From: UBA6927 sp022447855
Lineage (GTDB): Bacteria; Chloroflexota; Dehalococcoidia; Lucifugimonadales; UBA6927
Assembly (NCBI GenBank): GCA_022447855.1
Contig: JAKUTX010000001.1
Coordinates: 310,001-374,000 of the forward strand
Length of the DNA stretch: 64,000 nucleotides
Direction: 5' to 3'
Of this stretch, positions 34,878 to 43,811 are shown piece by piece. The position numbers were made by a program, and so were the translations under genes. How positions within the stretch are numbered: position 1 is the stretch's first letter; each line of letters begins with the position of its first letter. Under the pieces are notes generated by a model, which did not search any database, was not told where the DNA came from, and was given only the letters and a program-made list of their open reading frames with translations.

Positions 34878-36350
34878 ATGCTAAATAAACTGTCTAAAAT
34901 GAATCCAAAGTCGATAAAAGACAGTCACTACAAATGGTGGGCATATGCAGCAATCGCGATCGGAACTTTTACTTCCGTAGCTGACAATGGAAGTGCTAGC
35001 ATCGCATTACCATCTATAGCCTCCCATTTTGACACAGATCTTTCAACAGCTCAATGGATAGTCACTGGATATTTATTGATAATAGCTTCCATGTTGCTAC
35101 CAATGGGAAGATTGGCTGACATTATTGGACGTAAACCGGTCTATTTGTCTGGATTTCTAATCATGGCTATTTCAGCAATCGCTGCTGGGTTTTCACAAAA
35201 TGTCGAAACCCTAATTATTGCAAGAACCATTCAAGGATTTGGTGCTGCAATGACTCAAGGAACATCTATGGCTATGAACATTTCTGCATTTCCTCAAAAT
35301 CAAAGAGGGCAAATAATTGGGATGCATGTAAGTGTTGTTGGTGCTGGAGCTGTTGCAGGCCCTCCAATTGGAGGATTAATATTAGGAATTTTAGGATGGC
35401 AATCAGTTTTTTGGGTTACAGGAATACTAGCCTTTTCAGGATTCCTAGCTGCTTCAATAATCCTTGATAAAAGATCAGAAGGCCAAAAGAGCCAAAACCA
35501 AACTTTTGACTGGATTGGAGCATCATTATCAACACTAGGCTTGGTGTTATTTTTGCTAACAATTTCATACGCACCAAGGGTAGGTTGGACCTCACCACTC
35601 ATATTGGCTGCATTTCCAATAGTAATAGTTATCATAGGCATATTCATTCGTTGGGAACTTCGTACTCAATCACCATTGTTAGATGTTCGAATGTTCCAAA
35701 ACAAAATATTCAGTGTCGGAATCGCATGCAAATTCATCCTTTTTATAGGTATGTCAGGAATTCGTTTCCTAATGCCAATCTTCCTCCAAGGCATTGTAGG
35801 AATGTCCCCAGCTAAAATGAGTTTGATATTTATACCCGGTGCATTAATGATGGTTTCTGGTTCTACAATTAGTGGAAAATTATCAGACAAGTACGGATGG
35901 AAAAGATTAAGTATTTTAGGCTTATGTTTCAATATTTTTGGCCTATCAATGTTAGCATTTGTAACCATGAACACTAGCTATTGGTACGTTCTTTTCGCAA
36001 TATTTACTCAAAGTATTGGCCACACATTATTTGGACCACCTAATGATAGTTCAATCCTTGGAGAAACACCCAATGAAAAACAAGCTTCAGTTGCAAGTTT
36101 AATAAATTTAACAAGGAACGCTGCAAATGTTGTTGGGATTGGAGTCGCTACAGCAGTAGTAGTAGCGGTAATGTCCTACAACGGACAACAATCCGAAATG
36201 AGATCTGTAGTCGAGTCAGGTAACATAAATATTCAGCAAGCTTTCGTGGCAGGAGTTCAATCAACTTATTTCATTGCAAGTGGTTTAGGAATAATTGCAA
36301 TGGCTTTTACAATATTCAAAGCTTCAAATTCAAATACTCATACAAACTAA
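34878..36350 (+). CDS. MFS transporter, DHA2 (EmrB/QacA) type
   Basis: A 490-residue membrane protein with about 14 hydrophobic segments, the length and pattern of DHA2 drug/metabolite exporters. The loop 2-3 motif GRLADIIGRKP and the motif C-like GAGAVAGPPIGG are present. It probably exports a small molecule using the proton gradient; because two Fur-type boxes lie just upstream, export of a siderophore or metal-linked compound is a reasonable guess. No clear ribosome-binding site; the in-frame ATG at 34902 is an alternative start. Confidence 0.88.
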   Translation: MLNKLSKMNPKSIKDSHYKWWAYAAIAIGTFTSVADNGSASIALPSIASHFDTDLSTAQWIVTGYLLIIASMLLPMGRLADIIGRKPVYLSGFLIMAISAIAAGFSQNVETLIIARTIQGFGAAMTQGTSMAMNISAFPQNQRGQIIGMHVSVVGAGAVAGPPIGGLILGILGWQSVFWVTGILAFSGFLAASIILDKRSEGQKSQNQTFDWIGASLSTLGLVLFLLTISYAPRVGWTSPLILAAFPIVIVIIGIFIRWELRTQSPLLDVRMFQNKIFSVGIACKFILFIGMSGIRFLMPIFLQGIVGMSPAKMSLIFIPGALMMVSGSTISGKLSDKYGWKRLSILGLCFNIFGLSMLAFVTMNTSYWYVLFAIFTQSIGHTLFGPPNDSSILGETPNEKQASVASLINLTRNAANVVGIGVATAVVVAVMSYNGQQSEMRSVVESGNINIQQAFVAGVQSTYFIASGLGIIAMAFTIFKASNSNTHTN

Positions 36351-36370
36351 AATCTGAACTGAATTTTCAT

Positions 36371-38050
36371 CTAAGAGTAAGCATCAGGATTATCAAAATA
36401 CCCCAACCTCTCTGATAAAGGGAGAGGTCCATACGGATCTTTACCATCCCGGTCTAGATACCAATAAGCTACAGCATCATACATACATACATTGTTACCA
36501 ACTGTGAAATTTATGTTTGAATCATCGCCACCACCCCACCTTTCTGGCATATATCTCTCAATACTTGCTTCAAACGATTTTTGAAAAGGAATATTGTCAG
36601 CAATATGAAACCTATTCACAGATGTATGGCCTTTAGCGTCTACTTCAATCTGTGGCTGCGATGCGAAAGGACTCTCAAATCGTGGAAATGGAGGAATTGC
36701 AGCCCATGCGTAACCAATATAATCTTCCGAACCTGTTCCGAATGTACTAGGGAATTTTTCTCCATCTACAAAAAATTTTTCATCACCTTCTCCCCACCAT
36801 GTAGTAACACTTTTATCATCTGCTCTCCCGCCATACCACCACCTCGTAGCATCTTTTTCTGGCTCTTCCCATACATTCCAAATATGCAGATGCACACCAC
36901 AAAACCTCCCAGAGCCTTTAGTAATTAACATAGGCCAATCTATTGTACGTCCTTCATTTTTTGGAATTTCTAAAAGTTGATCACGGTGCCACTTACAGTG
37001 AAATCTCAACAATGTATCAGCATTTTGACCCAAAGCTTCGTGCCTAACACCCAAAGTTACTTCTCTTGACTCAACTCCATCATTAGTAATATTTATACAT
37101 GCTTGAGATGAAAATGGCATAAACCATCTACTATAAAATTTCCCCTCAGTCATGCCAACCGGTAATGATCTATAATAATTAATCCCCGGAGCAGTTCCAA
37201 AAAAATCTCCTAATGGGCTCCAAACACTTGGGGATCGTTCTCCATCCCAATAAATACTAATCGCTAATTCTCTTAAAGATTCAGTAGTCAGAGAATGAAT
37301 ATCATAAACTGAAGTCTCTGTAATAGCGCGATTACCTTTAATATCAGCAAAAGTAACCGTTTCCCCCGGAGCAATTATCTTAGTAATATAATCATTCTCT
37401 GATATCGAAGACTCTTCCTTTGGTCGACCACGGTTATATAATCTGTAATCTAATTGAGCCAAATCTTTAGAAGCCTCTCTATCATAAACACCATCAAATA
37501 AAGGCAAATCAGTATCTTTTGGGAACGTAGTATACGTAAAATGAAAGTATCTACCCCAGTCACGATCAAAAATTATTTTACAACTTCGGTTGTAAGGAAT
37601 AGGAAGAAATCTATTTCTTCCTCTTGAGAGCGTGTAAACCAAGTTGGGGAAATTCACGTATTGATACCAGTCGCTGTCTGGTAAATTTGCAGTACTTTCT
37701 CCTGCTTGAAATCTAGAAAAAAAGTGCTCAAATGGAGTATCAATGATTGGTTTCTTGGAACCATCCAAAAATATCTTTATGTGCCCCATTTGAGGATTTG
37801 CAGACCACACTCTCCATATTACCCCAGGCCCATCTGCCTCAAAAACTACAAAACCGTTACCCTCTTTTCGAATAAATCCCTCTCCATCTCGATTTTCATC
37901 CCAATTTTCATATTCTCCAGTAGACTCATTGTAAATAGAATCACGATTGTAGCTAGTTTGTGCCCCTGAAGATTCTCCTATCATCGGTGGATAAGCTAAT
38001 TCAGACAGATTGTCCAATCTGTTAATCAAGTCCCTAAAAGATAATTTCAT
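36371..38050 (-). CDS. GH172 (DUF2961) family glycoside hydrolase
   Basis: A 559-residue DUF2961 protein, now glycoside hydrolase family 172, whose known members act on alpha-D-fructofuranosides, difructose anhydride I or alpha-D-arabinofuranosides. The core has GPGVIWRVW near 75-82, WWGEGDEKFFVDGE (Glu421), GTGSEDYIGYAW (Glu442) and a C-terminal RFHIADNIPF. The 21-residue spacing of the two glutamates equals that recalled for the catalytic pair of the bifidobacterial enzyme (Glu270/Glu291). No signal peptide is visible. It is divergent from a Gfo/Idh gene and 2.6 kb from a GH32 gene. Confidence 0.85.
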   Translation of the reverse strand: MKLSFRDLINRLDNLSELAYPPMIGESSGAQTSYNRDSIYNESTGEYENWDENRDGEGFIRKEGNGFVVFEADGPGVIWRVWSANPQMGHIKIFLDGSKKPIIDTPFEHFFSRFQAGESTANLPDSDWYQYVNFPNLVYTLSRGRNRFLPIPYNRSCKIIFDRDWGRYFHFTYTTFPKDTDLPLFDGVYDREASKDLAQLDYRLYNRGRPKEESSISENDYITKIIAPGETVTFADIKGNRAITETSVYDIHSLTTESLRELAISIYWDGERSPSVWSPLGDFFGTAPGINYYRSLPVGMTEGKFYSRWFMPFSSQACINITNDGVESREVTLGVRHEALGQNADTLLRFHCKWHRDQLLEIPKNEGRTIDWPMLITKGSGRFCGVHLHIWNVWEEPEKDATRWWYGGRADDKSVTTWWGEGDEKFFVDGEKFPSTFGTGSEDYIGYAWAAIPPFPRFESPFASQPQIEVDAKGHTSVNRFHIADNIPFQKSFEASIERYMPERWGGGDDSNINFTVGNNVCMYDAVAYWYLDRDGKDPYGPLPLSERLGYFDNPDAYS

Positions 38051-38120
38051 TCTATTCTCCTAATCCCCAATCTTTTTAGAATATTACCAAAAAAATTTGT
38101 CATAATACTGAATTAGGAAT

Positions 38121-38145
38121 CAATTATATAAATCATTTATAATTG
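38121..38145. promoter_or_regulatory. Inverted repeat in the divergent GH172 / Gfo-Idh promoter region
   Basis: CAATTATA and TATAATTG are perfect 8-base arms with 9 bases between. The right arm contains a TATAAT -10-like hexamer (38138-38143) for the plus-strand gene that starts at 38175. It could be an operator for both divergent genes, though its AT-richness raises the chance background. Confidence 0.4.
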
Positions 38146-38174
38146 GCCTAACTAAAATCCCCAGTGAGTAAGTA

Positions 38175-39506
38175 ATGTCCAATTTCAAAACAAAATATGC
38201 CCTAGTGGGAACAGGAAGCAGAGCCAATATGTTCATCGAACCATTGGTTACAAAATTTCGTGATGATTCAGAATTAGTTGCACTATCTGATCCCAATCCA
38301 TCCAGATTAAATTTTTACAATCAAAATTTAATAGAAAAACACGAATACAATGATGTCCCAACATTCCACTCGAATGATTTTCATAAAATGATTCTTCAAA
38401 CTAAACCTGATGTAGTTATTGTAACGACTATTGATGCTATGCATCACAAATATATTATTGAAGCACTAGAACTAGGTTGTGATGTAATAACAGAAAAACC
38501 TATGACTATAGATGCAGAGAAATGTGCAGAAATAATTCAGGCAATAGAAAAATCCGGCAGGAAATTAAGAGTTGCATTCAACTATAGATGGGCCCCAGGT
38601 GCAACAAAAGTCAAAGAACTTTTGTTAAAAAATACTATCGGCAAACTCATCCACGTTGACATGGAATATTGGCTCAACACATCCCATGGAGCAGACTACT
38701 TCCGAAGATGGCACCGAGAAAAAGATAAGTCCGGAGGACTAATAGTTCACAAATCAACTCATCATTTTGATTTAGTTAATTGGTGGACAAACTCTGTACC
38801 TGAAACCGTATTTGGATTTGGGAAATTGGGATTTTACGGTCGGAGTAATGCAGAATCAAGAGGGGAAAAAATTGTCTATGAAAGATACCATGGAAATGAA
38901 ACATCGAATGACCCATTTGCATTAAGCCTAGATTCAGATGAAAGAATGAAAGCCTTATATTTAGATGCGGAAAAACACGATGGATATTTTAGAGATCGTA
39001 ATGTATTTGGCGACAACATTAGCATTGAAGATTCAATGAGTCTACTGGTTCAATATAGGACTGGAATTACTCTGAATTATTCTCTTAATGCATATTTGCC
39101 AAGAGAAGGTTTTCACATCGCTTTCAATGGTACTGAAGGTCGAATCGAGTATGAAGAAAATCACAGAAGTTCCATTATAGGAACCACAATAGAAGCAGAT
39201 CAACAATCAATTACAACAGCAAGGCACAAATTAATTGTACACCCGATTTTTGACCCCCCTTACCAAGTAGCTATCGAAGAAGGTATAGGAGGGCACGGTG
39301 GTGGAGATCAATTGCTACAAGAGCGAATTTTCAAACACCATGAAAACACTGATGAATTTGGGCGTGACGCAGGACACGAACAAGGCGCAGCTTCAATGTT
39401 AGTTGGATCAGCTGCAAACAAATCGTTCAAATCTGGTAGCCCAGAGCACATATCAAAAATTTGCAAACCATTTACCAGAAAAACATTATTAAACGAACTC
39501 ATATAA
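38175..39506 (+). CDS. Gfo/Idh/MocA family oxidoreductase
   Basis: A 443-residue NAD-dependent sugar dehydrogenase-like protein. ALVGTGSRAN is the Rossmann loop, TEKPMTIDAEKC the EKP motif, and HKSTHHFDLVNWW the catalytic histidine region. The C-terminal domain has about 70 extra residues compared with the 33103-34227 relative, including GGHGGGDQLL near the end. Substrate unknown; divergence from GH172 suggests work on a sugar released by that enzyme. Confidence 0.9.
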   Translation: MSNFKTKYALVGTGSRANMFIEPLVTKFRDDSELVALSDPNPSRLNFYNQNLIEKHEYNDVPTFHSNDFHKMILQTKPDVVIVTTIDAMHHKYIIEALELGCDVITEKPMTIDAEKCAEIIQAIEKSGRKLRVAFNYRWAPGATKVKELLLKNTIGKLIHVDMEYWLNTSHGADYFRRWHREKDKSGGLIVHKSTHHFDLVNWWTNSVPETVFGFGKLGFYGRSNAESRGEKIVYERYHGNETSNDPFALSLDSDERMKALYLDAEKHDGYFRDRNVFGDNISIEDSMSLLVQYRTGITLNYSLNAYLPREGFHIAFNGTEGRIEYEENHRSSIIGTTIEADQQSITTARHKLIVHPIFDPPYQVAIEEGIGGHGGGDQLLQERIFKHHENTDEFGRDAGHEQGAASMLVGSAANKSFKSGSPEHISKICKPFTRKTLLNELI

Positions 39507-39614
39507 TTTCATACATTAACAATCAAACATTTTTATGATTCTTGCTTAAACATTTAAACCATTTCAATTCCGAACAGCTGACTTAAAATGGATTTTCAGA
39601 AATAATGAATTACC

Positions 39615-39654
39615 TTTGATGAATACTTATGTTATTATAATGGAGTTCATCAAA
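39615..39654. promoter_or_regulatory. Promoter flanked by a perfect 9-base inverted repeat
   Basis: TTTGATGAA at 39615-39623 and TTCATCAAA at 39646-39654 are perfect reverse complements with centres 31 bases apart (three helical turns). Between them lies TATAAT at 39636-39641. The arrangement resembles an operator pair around the -10 box of the unknown gene that starts at 39681. The rest of the 39507-39680 gap holds nothing recognisable. Confidence 0.5.
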
Positions 39655-39680
39655 CCTTTTGTGGAGTATTTAGAAATAAC

Positions 39681-40685
39681 ATGCCTCAAAAACCCGTATT
39701 ACAGGGAGTAAAGCTACTCATACAAGAATGGATGCTATCATTTGGCCCAAAGTTCAATGCGATAGATTGTTTAAAGAAATTTCAAGAACTTGAAGCAAAA
39801 TCTATCAGGGAAAATACAGGCATAATATATCCTATTTACCACCCCAAAACTTATCAAATAATTATGAAGGATTTTAGAGATCAGGGGATTTTTCAAGATA
39901 AAAAATCTTATGATTTGCATGCCCCTTTCAAATATGCTTCCTCAATAGGTAATGGGATTTTTCAAATACAACTTCAACATACTAACTATGCGACAGAGGC
40001 CATGGATTACTATCTAACAACACTTGGAGAACCCTGTTCTATTGGATTTATACAAGAATATATAAAAGTCTCGCTCACTGACCCTGATTGGACAAATGTC
40101 CAACAAAAATCTTTATATGCTGAAATTTTTTGGATCCATAGAATTTTAAACGAAATCGAGAAAATTCACCCAGGGTCAGTAGACTTTGAAGAACGTAGCC
40201 TAATGATGCGTATACACAATATATCCCCAGGAAATCAAATGTTAGATTTTAATGTAATAGAAATGCGTTTTGAAGAAAATGAAAGATATAAAAAATTCCG
40301 ATCTATTGTTGACAAAGAAGGGATTAAACCATGGTCCCAAACTAAAAAAAACGCCGTAGAATACATTGGACTTATGCCTCAGTTCAATGCATCACAAGTA
40401 TCAAACATCAAAGAGAATCGAACTATATCCGAATCACCCGTTAATAAATCGAATATCCATGAATTTGAAAATATGCGCAAGATAGTTCATTTACCCCAAA
40501 AACATGTGTCAAGGTTAATAAGAAAGTTAAAGGGAGTCACTGACCTCTCTTCTAGAGAGGCTCTAATTGCTTTTGAAGTCGATGATTATTTTCAGGGCAA
40601 AAGTGTTAATGAAAATGAAAGAAGGAACCTTGAGGAAAGATTCAGGATAAGATTCAGTAACACAAAACCTGAAGAAATTATATAA
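39681..40685 (+). CDS. Unrecognised 334-residue protein
   Basis: No family is recognised. It is soluble, without signal peptide, and rich in Lys, Glu and Ile. Residues about 20-75 (NAIDCLKKFQELEAK, then HPKTYQIIMKDFRDQGIF) look like a winged-helix-type segment: helix, helix, then a strand pair. The C-terminal 70 residues (LPQKHVSRLIRKLKGV, SREALIAFEVDDYFQG) look like a helical bundle. A DNA-binding or regulatory role is only inference, supported by an inverted repeat around its own promoter. GGAG at 39663 lies 14 bases before the ATG. Converges with the GH32 gene, with a 14-base gap. Confidence 0.6.
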   Translation: MPQKPVLQGVKLLIQEWMLSFGPKFNAIDCLKKFQELEAKSIRENTGIIYPIYHPKTYQIIMKDFRDQGIFQDKKSYDLHAPFKYASSIGNGIFQIQLQHTNYATEAMDYYLTTLGEPCSIGFIQEYIKVSLTDPDWTNVQQKSLYAEIFWIHRILNEIEKIHPGSVDFEERSLMMRIHNISPGNQMLDFNVIEMRFEENERYKKFRSIVDKEGIKPWSQTKKNAVEYIGLMPQFNASQVSNIKENRTISESPVNKSNIHEFENMRKIVHLPQKHVSRLIRKLKGVTDLSSREALIAFEVDDYFQGKSVNENERRNLEERFRIRFSNTKPEEII

Positions 40686-40699
40686 ATTTGATTGGGAAC

Positions 40700-42349
40700 T
40701 TATTTCCCTTCGAATTGTTTCAGCTCAGGCCAAATACTTTGCATTTGCCACATATCTAACTGAACTAATTCTGAACTTGAACCTCTGGAGTAAAAGGAAA
40801 TTCCTCTACTATCTTCTCTCTCGGGATTCACTCTTACGGTTAAGCATTGCTTGTCATTAGCAAAAACCTCGATAATACTTCTATCAACAAATACTCTCAA
40901 ATGTAATTTTTCCTCTGAATCTAATTCCAGAGGACCAATTTCAGCTGGACGACCCCAGACCTCTTCATTAAGAGAAGACTCCGAAATATCAATCTGCAAC
41001 AAATCTGGTATTTCAAGGCGACCACCGTACTGTCTCAAAAATGAAATTCTAGTTTGCTCTTCTGCATTACTCGAGCGCAACACAGAAAATCCTACTTCAC
41101 GTGCATCTTTAGGATCAATAGTAATTTGTAGTTCTATCGCTTTTCCGCCATCAGTAGGAAGAACAATCTCTTGATTAGCATCTATAGTAATATTCGTGAA
41201 TCTCTCATGGTTAAACCTTAGAGACTCTACATCTCCTGCAGGCGCTTGCCTCAAAGAGTTATCATCTGCTAACCAGTAATGTCTTGTTAATGTCATTGTA
41301 TCTCGCCATGCGCTATCTGGCCAACCTTCTTTGGTGTTAAAGACACCCAAATAACGGCCAGCGGCATCCACTGTCGCACTAGGAGCGTGTAAAGAAGCAT
41401 TATTATAAGCCCCGTAACACATGCGCCCATGAGATTCAGGGGTAAACTTATGAGTATCTTCATCATAATTACCTAAATAATATCTTCCGCCTCGTTTATG
41501 ACTGAAAAGCAACAACATATGTTTACCATTACCAATAGGCCAAAAATTAGGAACAGCGCAATCTTCTCCAGGCTCCTGAAAAAATCCATCATCAAACAAT
41601 GGTCCAATATAGTCCCAATTAGCAAGATCCTCAGAGCGAAAGAGATGATCTACTCCAGTAGCATCAAAACCTCTTACATCCCCACCAAATTTACCTTTCC
41701 AATACGCCCCAGACAAAGCATAATACGCATCTGTTTCTTTCCATATGCATGGATCGAAAATTCTTACTGGGCGACCACCAGTATCAATACCTTTAATAGA
41801 ACTGGACGGTATTTCAACATCTCCATTTCCAATATCTTCACCCGTGATTACAGGATTGTCAGGATGTTTTTCCCAATTCAAAAGCAATGGATCTGAAGAT
41901 GTCGCAAGTGCATTCCCAGAATGTGTTCCGTGATAAATCGCTATGACTCTATCGTCTTCTACCAAAGATTGTCCGCTAAAACAATCGACTTCAGTAGTAG
42001 GATACAAAGCAGGTGGAAGATCTCGCCAATGAATTAAATCATCGCTAACAGTATGTCCCCAAAGAACATGCCTATCCATATGTTTTTGTTGACGAACTAA
42101 CTCTCTTTCAGCAAGAGGTAATTCGGATGGAACAAACTGATAAAATAAATGATATTTCCCTTGCCAGTGACTTAATCCATTGGCATCATTCATGACATTT
42201 TCCGGAGAAGAGAAATGATACAATGGACGCGCTGGATCATACGCTAATTCTTCACGAGATTTTTTCAACCTCTCTGTCCAAGGATCTAATTTTAACTGCT
42301 CATACTGTTCTGAAATGTCATCAGAGTACACAATTTCCGAATCTACCAT
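40700..42349 (-). CDS. GH32 family glycoside hydrolase (fructanase/invertase-like)
   Basis: A 549-residue protein with the five-bladed catalytic domain and a C-terminal beta-sandwich of GH32. The nucleophile Asp55 is in VMNDANG (usually WMNDPNG), the stabilising Asp199 in IFDP (usually FRDP), and the acid/base Glu262 in GEDCAVPNFWP. A VFVDRSIIEVF motif in the sandwich is typical of the family. It hydrolyses beta-fructofuranosides such as sucrose or fructans; the altered motifs suggest an unusual substrate. No signal peptide, so cytoplasmic. Confidence 0.9.
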   Translation of the reverse strand: MVDSEIVYSDDISEQYEQLKLDPWTERLKKSREELAYDPARPLYHFSSPENVMNDANGLSHWQGKYHLFYQFVPSELPLAERELVRQQKHMDRHVLWGHTVSDDLIHWRDLPPALYPTTEVDCFSGQSLVEDDRVIAIYHGTHSGNALATSSDPLLLNWEKHPDNPVITGEDIGNGDVEIPSSSIKGIDTGGRPVRIFDPCIWKETDAYYALSGAYWKGKFGGDVRGFDATGVDHLFRSEDLANWDYIGPLFDDGFFQEPGEDCAVPNFWPIGNGKHMLLLFSHKRGGRYYLGNYDEDTHKFTPESHGRMCYGAYNNASLHAPSATVDAAGRYLGVFNTKEGWPDSAWRDTMTLTRHYWLADDNSLRQAPAGDVESLRFNHERFTNITIDANQEIVLPTDGGKAIELQITIDPKDAREVGFSVLRSSNAEEQTRISFLRQYGGRLEIPDLLQIDISESSLNEEVWGRPAEIGPLELDSEEKLHLRVFVDRSIIEVFANDKQCLTVRVNPEREDSRGISFYSRGSSSELVQLDMWQMQSIWPELKQFEGK

Positions 42350-42387
42350 AGTTTTCTCCCAAAATTAATTAAATACAATAATTATAA

Positions 42388-42594
42388 TCATCCACTCAAG
42401 AAATCAAAGAAGTTTCCAATTCCTCCGCCTTGGACTTTAAACAGTTCAGTATATCCACAATTATTGCATGTCACAGCTGTAAATTTCTGATTCTGAATGT
42501 CAAAGAATCTCGAAAGCCCTGACCCAGTTGTACGAATTTCATTGTTTGTAAATTGAGTACTTCCACATTTTGCGCACTCATACTGCTTATTCAT
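42388..42594 (-). CDS. Zinc-ribbon nucleic-acid-binding-like small protein
   Basis: A 68-residue protein with CAKC and CNNC pairs, IRTTGSGLSRFFDIQN between them, and a Gly/Phe tail. This is the small zinc-ribbon family found widely in bacteria near unrelated genes; it is described as nucleic-acid-binding, without known function. GAGGAATT precedes the start. It may lead the GH32 transcript, 38 bases downstream. Confidence 0.85.
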   Translation of the reverse strand: MNKQYECAKCGSTQFTNNEIRTTGSGLSRFFDIQNQKFTAVTCNNCGYTELFKVQGGGIGNFFDFLSG

Positions 42595-42665
42595 AATTCC
42601 TCCACAAAAACTCCAAGTGAATATTATTTCATTAAAGATATCACGTAGGACAGAAGATTAGGTAA

Positions 42666-43784
42666 TTATTTAAAAAATCCCAACTTCTCATACTCATTCT
42701 TGACTACTGGACGAGCATCAACCTCAAGCCAATCTTCCAATAATTCTGAATAAATACTCCTGAAATCAACATTGAATTTAAGATCCCCTTCCACCAATTG
42801 GTTACTTGAAAGAGATGGATATTCACTGTAATGTCCACCATTTACCGCATCACCTATAACGAACGCAACTCCACCAGATCCATGGTCAGTCCCGTTTCCA
42901 TTATCCTTAACCCGTCTACCAAATTCCGAAAACACAAAAAGTATTACATCATCACTCTTGTTTGCTTGTTTCATGTCTTCATAAAAATCATATATACCGC
43001 TACAAACATCAGTAAGCAAGCCCTCTTGAAGTGCAATTCCATTGGTATGGGCATCAAAACTACCATGTTGTGTATAACAAATCCTAGTTCCAATATCGGC
43101 TTGCAGTACCTGCGCAGCACCCTTAATCGACTTAGAAAATGAATCCGTTCGATATTCAACATTGGATGAATATTTTTCAGTAACTGTTCCTAAAATTTCA
43201 GTACCTTTTAATGCATTCAAACCCGTTTCAGTCAGATAATCCATTACGGGGCCACTTCCAATCGCTTGACTATAAATATCTTTGAATGCTTGTAATGCTT
43301 CAGTATGATTTTGAGAATTATCCATATGATTCATCAGACCATAGGAATCTAAATTAGTCACCGATGCCACTGGTGCCCCAGGGGACACAAGTGCACGAGG
43401 TAGCGCTGATGCAAAATTTACAGCTGCAACTACGTTATCCCTGTTCGGATACATCTGATTGATTGCATTCCCTAACCAACCCTCATTACCTACCTTAGTA
43501 GGTTCAGAAGTATGCCAGATGTCCATAGATCGAAAATGTGATCTGTTTGGATCTGGATAACCTGTACCATGTATAATTGCAACCTTGCCATCATCAAACA
43601 ATTCTTTGATAGGAGCCATAGATGGGTTCATTCCCAAGCCACCGCCTATTGGCAAAACTTTTTCTTCAGTAATGCGAACATTGGGACGATTATCTAAATA
43701 TTCTGAATTAGTATAAGGAATAATACAATTCAAATAATCATTTCCTCCTGAGAGTTGAACAACAACTATTTTCTTATCCCCCAT
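42666..43784 (-). CDS. DUF1501 domain protein
   Basis: A 372-residue DUF1501 protein (alkaline phosphatase-like fold). QLSGGNDYLN opens the domain, SHFRSMDIWHT-type and FSEFGRRVKDNGNGTDHGSGG-like stretches (about 90-105 and 300-320) follow. Unlike most relatives there is no twin-arginine or other signal peptide, so it is probably cytoplasmic. Enzymatic role unknown. Third gene of a DUF1800-NHL-DUF1501 set, 27 bases after the NHL gene. Confidence 0.87.
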   Translation of the reverse strand: MGDKKIVVVQLSGGNDYLNCIIPYTNSEYLDNRPNVRITEEKVLPIGGGLGMNPSMAPIKELFDDGKVAIIHGTGYPDPNRSHFRSMDIWHTSEPTKVGNEGWLGNAINQMYPNRDNVVAAVNFASALPRALVSPGAPVASVTNLDSYGLMNHMDNSQNHTEALQAFKDIYSQAIGSGPVMDYLTETGLNALKGTEILGTVTEKYSSNVEYRTDSFSKSIKGAAQVLQADIGTRICYTQHGSFDAHTNGIALQEGLLTDVCSGIYDFYEDMKQANKSDDVILFVFSEFGRRVKDNGNGTDHGSGGVAFVIGDAVNGGHYSEYPSLSSNQLVEGDLKFNVDFRSIYSELLEDWLEVDARPVVKNEYEKLGFFK

Positions 43785-43811
43785 AAAATTACTCCTAAAA
43801 TATCTCTCTAA

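Noticed and set aside
40694..40708. GGGAA-CTTAT-TTCCC hairpin as a terminator between convergent genes
   Set aside because: The stem is only 5 bp and no T run follows on either strand.
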